Source: Syngnathus acus
Taxonomy: Eukaryota; Chordata; Actinopteri; Syngnathiformes; Syngnathidae
Length of the DNA stretch: 64,000 nt
Direction: 5' to 3'
NCBI RefSeq assembly: GCF_901709675.1
Contig: NC_051106.1
Span: 10,975,313 to 11,039,312 of the forward strand
The position numbers and the translations under genes were made by a program. This document shows, one piece after another, positions 22,679-30,826 of the stretch. Under the pieces are notes generated by a model, which was not told where the DNA came from, did not search any database, and saw only the letters and a program-made list of their open reading frames with translations. The stretch's first letter is position 1. Each line of letters opens with the position of its first letter.

Positions 22679-23299
22679 GTGCTAAAGGTGACATTTGCAA
22701 TGTGCTAAAGGTGACATTTGCTATGTGCTAAAGGTGACATTTGCTATGTGCTAAAGGTGACATTTGCTATGTGCTAAAGGTGACATTTGCAATGTGCTAA
22801 AGGTGACATTTGCAATGTGCTAAAGGTGACATTTGCAATGTGCTAAAGGTGACATTTGCAATGTGCTAAAGGTGACATTTGCAATGTGCTAAAGGTGACA
22901 TTTGCAATGTGCTAAAGGTGACATTTGCAATGTGCTAAAGGTGACATTTGCAATGTGCTAAAGGTGACATTTGCAATGTGCTAAAGGTGACATTTGCAAT
23001 GTGCTAAAGGTGACATTTGCAATGTGCTAAAGGTGACATTTGCAATGTGCTAAAGGTGACATTTGCAATGTGCTAAAGGTGACATTTGCAATGTGCTAAA
23101 GGTGACATTTGCTATGTGCTAAAGGTGACATTTGCTATGTGCTAAAGGTGACATTTGCTATGTGCTAAAGGTGACATTTGCTATGTGCTAAAGGTGACAT
23201 TTGCTATGTGCTAAAGGTGACATTTGCTATGTGCTAAAGGTGACATTTGCTATGTGCTAAAGGTGACATTTGCTATGTGCTAAAGGTGACATTTGCTAT
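22679..23299 (+). repeat. 23-bp satellite array, 27 copies
   Basis: The unit is GTGCTAAAGGTGACATTTGC plus AAT or TAT, with exact 23-bp spacing from 22679 to 23299. The two variants are not mixed at random: one AAT unit, a short TAT block, a long AAT block, then a long TAT block. There are no unique spacers, so it is not a CRISPR-like array. Confidence 0.97.
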
Positions 23300-23300
23300 G

Positions 23301-26300
23301 TGCTCCTAGGGTTAGGGTTAGGGTTTCGCTTAGGGCTATGTGCTCCTAGGGTTAGGGTTAGGGTTTCGCTTAGGGCTATGTGCTCCTAGGGTTAGGGTTA
23401 GGGTTTCGCTTAGGGCTATGTGCTCCTAGGGTTAGGGTTAGGGTTTCGCTTAGGGCTATGTGCTCCTAGGGTTAGGGTTAGGGTTTCGCTTAGGGCTATG
23501 TGCTCCTAGGGTTAGGGTTAGGGTTTCGCTTAGGGCTATGTGCTCCTAGGGTTAGGGTTAGGGTTTCGCTTAGGGCTATGTGCTCCTAGGGTTAGGGTTA
23601 GGGTTTCGCTTAGGGCTATGTGCTCCTAGGGTTAGGGTTAGGGTTTCGCTTAGGGCTATGTGCTCCTAGGGTTAGGGTTAGGGTTTCGCTTAGGGCTATG
23701 TGCTCCTAGGGTTAGGGTTAGGGTTTCGCTTAGGGCTATGTGCTCCTAGGGTTAGGGTTAGGGTTTCGCTTAGGGCTATGTGCTCCTAGGGTTAGGGTTA
23801 GGGTTTCGCTTAGGGCTATGTGCTCCTAGGGTTAGGGTTAGGGTTTCGCTTAGGGCTATGTGCTCCTAGGGTTAGGGTTAGGGTTTCGCTTAGGGCTATG
23901 TGCTCCTAGGGTTAGGGTTAGGGTTTCGCTTAGGGCTATGTGCTCCTAGGGTTAGGGTTAGGGTTTCGCTTAGGGCTATGTGCTCCTAGGGTTAGGGTTA
24001 GGGTTTCGCTTAGGGCTATGTGCTCCTAGGGTTAGGGTTAGGGTTTCGCTTAGGGCTATGTGCTCCTAGGGTTAGGGTTAGGGTTTCGCTTAGGGCTATG
24101 TGCTCCTAGGGTTAGGGTTAGGGTTTCGCTTAGGGCTATGTGCTCCTAGGGTTAGGGTTAGGGTTTCGCTTAGGGCTATGTGCTCCTAGGGTTAGGGTTA
24201 GGGTTTCGCTTAGGGCTATGTGCTCCTAGGGTTAGGGTTAGGGTTTCGCTTAGGGCTATGTGCTCCTAGGGTTAGGGTTAGGGTTTCGCTTAGGGCTATG
24301 TGCTCCTAGGGTTAGGGTTAGGGTTTCGCTTAGGGCTATGTGCTCCTAGGGTTAGGGTTAGGGTTTCGCTTAGGGCTATGTGCTCCTAGGGTTAGGGTTA
24401 GGGTTTCGCTTAGGGCTATGTGCTCCTAGGGTTAGGGTTAGGGTTTCGCTTAGGGCTATGTGCTCCTAGGGTTAGGGTTAGGGTTTCGCTTAGGGCTATG
24501 TGCTCCTAGGGTTAGGGTTAGGGTTTCGCTTAGGGCTATGTGCTCCTAGGGTTAGGGTTAGGGTTTCGCTTAGGGCTATGTGCTCCTAGGGTTAGGGTTA
24601 GGGTTTCGCTTAGGGCTATGTGCTCCTAGGGTTAGGGTTAGGGTTTCGCTTAGGGCTATGTGCTCCTAGGGTTAGGGTTAGGGTTTCGCTTAGGGCTATG
24701 TGCTCCTAGGGTTAGGGTTAGGGTTTCGCTTAGGGCTATGTGCTCCTAGGGTTAGGGTTAGGGTTTCGCTTAGGGCTATGTGCTCCTAGGGTTAGGGTTA
24801 GGGTTTCGCTTAGGGCTATGTGCTCCTAGGGTTAGGGTTAGGGTTTCGCTTAGGGCTATGTGCTCCTAGGGTTAGGGTTAGGGTTTCGCTTAGGGCTATG
24901 TGCTCCTAGGGTTAGGGTTAGGGTTTCGCTTAGGGCTATGTGCTCCTAGGGTTAGGGTTAGGGTTTCGCTTAGGGCTATGTGCTCCTAGGGTTAGGGTTA
25001 GGGTTTCGCTTAGGGCTATGTGCTCCTAGGGTTAGGGTTAGGGTTTCGCTTAGGGCTATGTGCTCCTAGGGTTAGGGTTAGGGTTTCGCTTAGGGCTATG
25101 TGCTCCTAGGGTTAGGGTTAGGGTTTCGCTTAGGGCTATGTGCTCCTAGGGTTAGGGTTAGGGTTTCGCTTAGGGCTATGTGCTCCTAGGGTTAGGGTTA
25201 GGGTTTCGCTTAGGGCTATGTGCTCCTAGGGTTAGGGTTAGGGTTTCGCTTAGGGCTATGTGCTCCTAGGGTTAGGGTTAGGGTTTCGCTTAGGGCTATG
25301 TGCTCCTAGGGTTAGGGTTAGGGTTTCGCTTAGGGCTATGTGCTCCTAGGGTTAGGGTTAGGGTTTCGCTTAGGGCTATGTGCTCCTAGGGTTAGGGTTA
25401 GGGTTTCGCTTAGGGCTATGTGCTCCTAGGGTTAGGGTTAGGGTTTCGCTTAGGGCTATGTGCTCCTAGGGTTAGGGTTAGGGTTTCGCTTAGGGCTATG
25501 TGCTCCTAGGGTTAGGGTTAGGGTTTCGCTTAGGGCTATGTGCTCCTAGGGTTAGGGTTAGGGTTTCGCTTAGGGCTATGTGCTCCTAGGGTTAGGGTTA
25601 GGGTTTCGCTTAGGGCTATGTGCTCCTAGGGTTAGGGTTAGGGTTTCGCTTAGGGCTATGTGCTCCTAGGGTTAGGGTTAGGGTTTCGCTTAGGGCTATG
25701 TGCTCCTAGGGTTAGGGTTAGGGTTTCGCTTAGGGCTATGTGCTCCTAGGGTTAGGGTTAGGGTTTCGCTTAGGGCTATGTGCTCCTAGGGTTAGGGTTA
25801 GGGTTTCGCTTAGGGCTATGTGCTCCTAGGGTTAGGGTTAGGGTTTCGCTTAGGGCTATGTGCTCCTAGGGTTAGGGTTAGGGTTTCGCTTAGGGCTATG
25901 TGCTCCTAGGGTTAGGGTTAGGGTTTCGCTTAGGGCTATGTGCTCCTAGGGTTAGGGTTAGGGTTTCGCTTAGGGCTATGTGCTCCTAGGGTTAGGGTTA
26001 GGGTTTCGCTTAGGGCTATGTGCTCCTAGGGTTAGGGTTAGGGTTTCGCTTAGGGCTATGTGCTCCTAGGGTTAGGGTTAGGGTTTCGCTTAGGGCTATG
26101 TGCTCCTAGGGTTAGGGTTAGGGTTTCGCTTAGGGCTATGTGCTCCTAGGGTTAGGGTTAGGGTTTCGCTTAGGGCTATGTGCTCCTAGGGTTAGGGTTA
26201 GGGTTTCGCTTAGGGCTATGTGCTCCTAGGGTTAGGGTTAGGGTTTCGCTTAGGGCTATGTGCTCCTAGGGTTAGGGTTAGGGTTTCGCTTAGGGCTATG

Positions 26301-26780
26301 TGCTCCTAGGGTTAGGGTTAGGGTTTCGCTTAGGGCTATGTGCTCCTAGGGTTAGGGTTAGGGTTTGGCTTAGGGCTATGTGCTCCTAGGGTTAGGGTTA
26401 GGGTTTCGCTTAGGGCTATGTGCTCCTAGGGTTAGGGTTAGGGTTTCGCTTAGGGCTATGTGCTCCTAGGGTTAGGGTTAGGGTTTCGCTTAGGGCTATG
26501 TGCTCCTAGGGTTAGGGTTAGGGTTTCGCTTAGGGCTATGTGCTCCTAGGGTTAGGGTTAGGGTTTCGCTTAGGGCTATGTGCTCCTAGGGTTAGGGTTA
26601 GGGTTTCGCTTAGGGCTATGTGCTCCTAGGGTTAGGGTTAGGGTTTCGCTTAGGGCTATGTGCTCCTAGGGTTAGGGTTAGGGTTTCGCTTAGGGCTATG
26701 TGCTCCTAGGGTTAGGGTTAGGGTTTCGCTTAGGGCTATGTGCTCCTAGGGTTAGGGTTAGGGTTTCGCTTAGGGCTATG
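23301..26780 (+). repeat. 40-bp satellite with embedded TTAGGG, 87 copies
   Basis: The unit starts TGCTCCTAGGGTTAGGGTTA and continues GGGTTTCGCTTAGGGCTATG. The copies look identical apart from a C-to-G change at 26367. Each unit holds three telomere-type repeats, and its GCTATGTGCT joint equals the end of the preceding 23-bp satellite unit. The near-perfect identity points to recent amplification or gene conversion. Confidence 0.97.
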
Positions 26781-26786
26781 TGCTCC

Positions 26787-27162
26787 TAGGGTTAGGGTTA
26801 GGGTTAGGGTTAGGGTTAGGGTTAGGGTTAGGGTTAGGGTTAGGGTTAGGGTTAGGGTTAGGGTTAGGGTTAGGGTTAGGGTTAGGGTTAGGGTTAGGGT
26901 TAGGGTTAGGGTTAGGGTTAGGGTTAGGGTTAGGGTTAGGGTTAGGGTTAGGGTTAGGGTTAGGGTTAGGGTTAGGGTTAGGGTTAGGGTTAGGGTTAGG
27001 GTTAGGGTTAGGGTTAGGGTTAGGGTTAGGGTTAGGGTTAGGGTTAGGGTTAGGGTTAGGGTTAGGGTTAGGGTTAGGGTTAGGGTTAGGGTTAGGGTTA
27101 GGGTTAGGGTTAGGGTTAGGGTTAGGGTTAGGGTTAGGGTTAGGGTTAGGGTTAGGGTTAGG
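26787..27162 (+). repeat. Interstitial telomeric tract, ~62 perfect TTAGGG
   Basis: About 375 bp of uninterrupted TTAGGG, in phase with the telomeric part of the last 40-bp unit. On the right it continues without a break into TTAGGATTGGATTG, the ORF1 sequence of a family A retroelement. The perfection of the array suggests that it is young telomerase product or was recently homogenised. Confidence 0.97.
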
Positions 27163-28340
27163 ATTGGATTGTGGAGTCCACCCCCTACCAGGATTGGGGA
27201 ACTGACGTCCCCCCCCGGCAGAAGAGGACAACGCACGGTCCATCCGCCCGTGGCCATACCTCGCCCCCAGCTCCCGCCCCCGGCCTGTCGGCTGGCGGTG
27301 TCGTCCCCGACGGACCACTGTCCATTCCCTGTCGTAACTGAACGACATGGCAAACAATCAAATTTATAAGATGTTTTTATTGGTCTCCAATTTTTAACAA
27401 AATGAATTTTAAACAAGGAATTTGCCTTTGTTATATATGTAATAAAATTGGTTTTTAATGAACAAAATAACTGTTAATAATTTTTTGAAGCAATTTTTAT
27501 TAAAGCAATTTTTATTAAAATATCTTTTATTAGAATTAATATGGCCAATATATAATATAAGTGTGCCCTGACAACGTTTCGGCCCAATAGGCCTTCTTCA
27601 GGTCTAGCACACTATAATAACTGTAAAACAAGCGATGTCGCTCTTCCGCTGTCCAATGTTGGAATGAGTGACTTTTTATTACGTCGGTCTTTTTATTCCC
27701 GTTTGCCGGGTGAAAATATTATTTACTGTACTTTTGTGTCGTGTTAATAGTCCAACCCAATATGGTTTAAACTAAAATATGAGATATAAATAAAATATGA
27801 ATTCTAGTTCCCTATTTATTTGTCATTTTTGTTTTTTTATTTTTTTATTTTTTTATTTTTTTATTAGTTTTCATTTTCATTTTTTGACTTTTCTATGTTC
27901 TGACAGACGGCTGCAAAACCACTTTTTGATGGTTATAAACAGTTTGTTTCTATTAACGTTGTTCTAAAATTTATACATTTATCTTTTTGTTGATAGTTCC
28001 TTTATTCAATACGGAAAACTGATTATTGTTGTAGTTTTGTGGCAAATGATTCTAATGCAGTCCAAATTCAAATAATAACTGTTTGTGCTTTGTTTTTTTC
28101 TTTCCTCCAATTTCTGACAGGTGAGCGTCGGTCAAGGTAATCCAATCAGGTAGGTATTGATGTATGTTCGACTAATTTTTTGTCTGTTTTTGTTTGATTC
28201 GCAGGTAAGCGGCCCTTCCGCAGGTAAGTAATCGGTCCAGGTAAGTAAACAAGGTAAGTATTGATATTTGTTTGATGAATTTTTTTTGTTTTTGCTTGTT
28301 TTTGTTTGCTTTGCAGGCAAGCGGTCACTTTGCAAGGAAG
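27163..28340 (-). mobile_element. Family A partial copy: ORF1 N-terminus and leader
   Basis: Identical to 32377-33554 of the next unit (offset 5,214 bp). Read on the minus strand it begins at the element's 5' end (28340), passes through the leader with a hammerhead-like motif, starts ORF1 with MSFSYDREWTVV at 27348, and runs out at ...TPQSNPNP, where the DNA turns into CCCTAA repeats. The 3' part of the element is therefore missing and replaced by telomere sequence. It can be read as an internally primed insertion, or as the pseudo-LTR-like partial tandem copy typical of PLEs. The open frame through the telomeric repeats (NPNP...) is not a gene. Confidence 0.8.
27561..27612 (-). ncRNA. Hammerhead-ribozyme-like motif, family A fragment
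   Basis: On the minus strand an outer stem GTGTGC/GCACAC encloses CTGAAGA, a GGCC/GGCC stem with loop, GAAAC, GTTGTC. This is the order of a type I hammerhead with minimal stem III (CUGANGA - stem II - GAAA - ..GUC - stem I), which PLEs are known to carry in their terminal repeats. One extra A lies between CUGAAGA and stem II, so self-cleavage is uncertain. Confidence 0.5.
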
Positions 28341-28512
28341 TAGGGTTAGGGTTAGGGTTAGGGTTAGGGTTGGGGTTAGGGTTAGGGTTAGGGCAGGCGA
28401 GGGTTAGGGTTAGGGTTAGGGTTAGGGTTGGGGTTAGGTTAGGATTGGGGTTAGGTTAGGATTAGGGTTAGGGCAGGGTTGGGGTTAGGGCAGGATTGGG
28501 GTTAGGGTAGGA
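28341..28512 (+). repeat. Element-encoded degenerate telomeric tract, family A copy 1
   Basis: TTAGGG repeats with fixed variants (GGTTGGGGTTAGG, TTAGGATTGGGG, GGGCAGGCGAGGG). The same variants recur at 33555-33726, so the tract belongs to the element and is not freshly added telomere. In the RNA sense it is a CCCTAA-rich 3' UTR beginning about 25 nt after the RT stop codon, able to pair with the telomeric G strand. Confidence 0.85.
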
Positions 28513-28537
28513 ACCAGATAGGGTCCAGGACCGACAT

Positions 28538-30826
28538 TTATGTCTGCTGAGATGGAAATTCGAGGCTCGCCCTCCAGTATTTCTCCCTATTACACCGATT
28601 AGGGTCCGACCATGCGCTGTTGCGTTCTAACCCCGCTATGCGGAGGGCCTCTGTCCCATGGTGGATGAAATGCTGAATGAGCGGTGAACTGGTGTCCATT
28701 TTGTGTGTAATTTTATACTTAAGTTGCATGAGAAGGGTACCGAGTTTGGTCCTTGTCCCTCCTACACGTTTGATGCCGCACTTCTTGCAAATTACCAGGT
28801 AGACCACATTCCTGGAATCAAGAGTGAAGCCCTCTTGGACCTTAATAACCGTCTTATCCCGCACCCTCCTAACAAACGACAGTCTGGTGAGGTGCGGCCC
28901 AAGGGGATGAGGATCCCTGGGCAATGTCGATGGTAATTTGGCCCGGACAAGCAGGTCCTTGAGGTTCTCGTTTCTTCTAAATGCAGACACCAACCTAGGG
29001 GCTTGTGGCCCATCTCCGGAGGACATGATCTCACTAAAATTTCTTTTGATTTTGCTGTGTAGGTACTTCATCCCCGATGAGTAGGTGGACACAAACGGGA
29101 TCGGGTCCCCCACCGCCACGGTTCTTCCCTTTATCCGGTAAGTCTTCAAGCACTTCCTAAGGAAGGAGCGACCATATCCCCTCCTCTTTAGGGCTCCGAA
29201 GAGTATCCTGACTGCATCGTAGAAGTCCTCCGTTCTGGTGCATATGCGGTGGAATCTATGTAGCTGCGACTTAACGACCCCCTGAAAGGTATGGGAAGGA
29301 TGGAAGCTGGACTTATGTACCAAGGCATGCGTATCAGTGTCCTTGAAATGGACCTTGACATCCAATAATTGGTCCTTGTGGAAATTGGGGCCCTTGAACA
29401 CCGTAGTATCAAGAAAGTTGATGGAGTTGTGCCCAATTTCTGCCTTGAGGGTAATGGACGGATCGTGGGAATTAAGTAGATGGAAGAACTCACGAAATTC
29501 AGTTTCCGACCCAGCCCATACGCCCCATATGTCGTCCAAGTACCTGACGTACCTTTGTGGTTTCTTTTGGCATTTTGCCAAGGCCTCGTGTTCCCAATGT
29601 GCCATAAAAATGTTGGCGTACGCTGGAGCAAACTTCTTCCCCATGGCCGTCCCCTTTATTTGTAGGTAGTACTGACCGTCGAACTCAAAGTCATTTCGGG
29701 TCAAGTTGATCTCCAGAAGTCGCAACAGGCACCCGTCCGGTCTTTTTGGGTCCGGGAACCTCTCCAATATATTCCTAACACACTCCATTCCCGCCGATAT
29801 TGGGATGTTGGTGTACAGACTGTCGACATCCATCGTAAAAAAGAAGGACTGGTCCGGGTCCATTCGCACACCCTTCACAATTTCGATGAAATGGTAAGTA
29901 TCCTTGATATAGGAAGGGTGTTTTATAGATAACGGAGTCAGAAAGTAGTCTAAGAACTCGGCCGTCGCATATGTTTCACTTCCGCAATCTGAAACAATAG
30001 GTCTGCCGGGCGGTATTTCATATGGGACGGGCCAGGTTTTCGGTTCCTTGTGAATTTTAGGGAGCATATAGAACCGTCGAGGCCTGGGTTCCGAATCTCC
30101 AATAAGGTACCCATGCTGCCTGGATGTGATATATTTCTGTTCCCTCAACTGGTCCACAACCTCGAACACCATTGGTCTTGTGTCCCAAAAGATTGGTTTG
30201 TCTAGTGCGGTGTAGTACCTTGCATCCTGGAGCTGTCGCATGGCTTCCTTGGTATACTGTTCCCTGTCCTGGATAACAATAGCCGAGCCTTTATCCGCCG
30301 GTTTGATGACTATCCGTTTGTTGCTCCTCAGCTCCCTCAATGCCTTCTTCTCATCCTCAGATAGGTTGTTGGTCCCACTAGATCCCATATGGTGTTTCCT
30401 GAAAGCCTTGGTGTCAAGTTCCATCAGGTGAGCCACTTCCAAAGGCAGTTCACACATTGGAGGAGCCCAGGTAGATGGCCCAACAAATGGTATCAATGTA
30501 TTTTTACCCCATCCTCCAAAATACGTCATGATCTTGACCTTGCGATGGTAATTCTGCATGTCGTGTTGAAATCGCATCGTCTGATCGGTGCTCATACCAA
30601 CCGACGGGACAAAAGACAAACCCTTACTAAGTAACAATCTTTGAGGTACCGATAGGTTGAAATTTTTCGCCAACACCACTACATCAGAGCCCACTAGTGG
30701 GTCGCTGCGTTCGGTGTACCCAATGTGTGGGCCCCGTGCCCCCCCGAATTGACGGTTCCAAGGGCTCGGGAGTTTAAAAAGGCCTTCCAGTGGGCCAGCA
30801 TGGCTCTCCCGGTCTGCGACGTCCAA
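28538..30826 (-). CDS. Penelope-like reverse transcriptase with degenerate GIY-YIG domain
   Basis: The 762-codon open frame carries PLE-type RT motifs: LLLSKGLSFVP (65-74), KPADKGSAIVI (175-185), FYMLPKIHK (252-260), GRPIVSD (274-280), motif A DVDSLYTNIP (333-342), motif B GTAMGKKFAPAYANIFM (392-408), motif C YLDD (429-432), NFLDT (470-474), and a thumb with HPSHTFQGVVKSQLHR. The catalytic Asp residues are present. The C-terminal part (about 672-751) aligns with PLE GIY-YIG nucleases (VVYLVICKKCG, SPLIQHF, NREKYW), but YVG is RVG and the usual R...H pair after it is replaced in KLGTLLMQLKYKI, so nicking activity is doubtful. The frame opens without an ATG (first ATG at 30595, inside the conserved part), overlaps ORF1 by 133 nt in the -1 frame, and is probably read as an ORF1-RT fusion. 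Confidence 0.9.
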   Translation of the reverse strand: MDVADRESHAGPLEGLFKLPSPWNRQFGGARGPHIGYTERSDPLVGSDVVVLAKNFNLSVPQRLLLSKGLSFVPSVGMSTDQTMRFQHDMQNYHRKVKIMTYFGGWGKNTLIPFVGPSTWAPPMCELPLEVAHLMELDTKAFRKHHMGSSGTNNLSEDEKKALRELRSNKRIVIKPADKGSAIVIQDREQYTKEAMRQLQDARYYTALDKPIFWDTRPMVFEVVDQLREQKYITSRQHGYLIGDSEPRPRRFYMLPKIHKEPKTWPVPYEIPPGRPIVSDCGSETYATAEFLDYFLTPLSIKHPSYIKDTYHFIEIVKGVRMDPDQSFFFTMDVDSLYTNIPISAGMECVRNILERFPDPKRPDGCLLRLLEINLTRNDFEFDGQYYLQIKGTAMGKKFAPAYANIFMAHWEHEALAKCQKKPQRYVRYLDDIWGVWAGSETEFREFFHLLNSHDPSITLKAEIGHNSINFLDTTVFKGPNFHKDQLLDVKVHFKDTDTHALVHKSSFHPSHTFQGVVKSQLHRFHRICTRTEDFYDAVRILFGALKRRGYGRSFLRKCLKTYRIKGRTVAVGDPIPFVSTYSSGMKYLHSKIKRNFSEIMSSGDGPQAPRLVSAFRRNENLKDLLVRAKLPSTLPRDPHPLGPHLTRLSFVRRVRDKTVIKVQEGFTLDSRNVVYLVICKKCGIKRVGGTRTKLGTLLMQLKYKITHKMDTSSPLIQHFIHHGTEALRIAGLERNSAWSDPNRCNREKYWRASLEFPSQQT

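Noticed and set aside
22679-26780. Possible CRISPR-like arrays
   Set aside because: The 23-bp and 40-bp units are directly tandem with no unique spacers, in a vertebrate genome.
26787-27162. True chromosome end
   Set aside because: More than 36 kb of further sequence follows in the same orientation, so this tract is interstitial.
26736-27416. Long open frames through the telomeric tract (NPNP, LTLT, RVRV, GLGL products)
   Set aside because: They are translations of TTAGGG/CCCTAA repeats, open by composition; only the ORF1 N-terminal part at one end is real element sequence.
28703-28936. Plus-strand open frames opposite the RT and ORF1
   Set aside because: They are shadows of the coding strand with no homology of their own.
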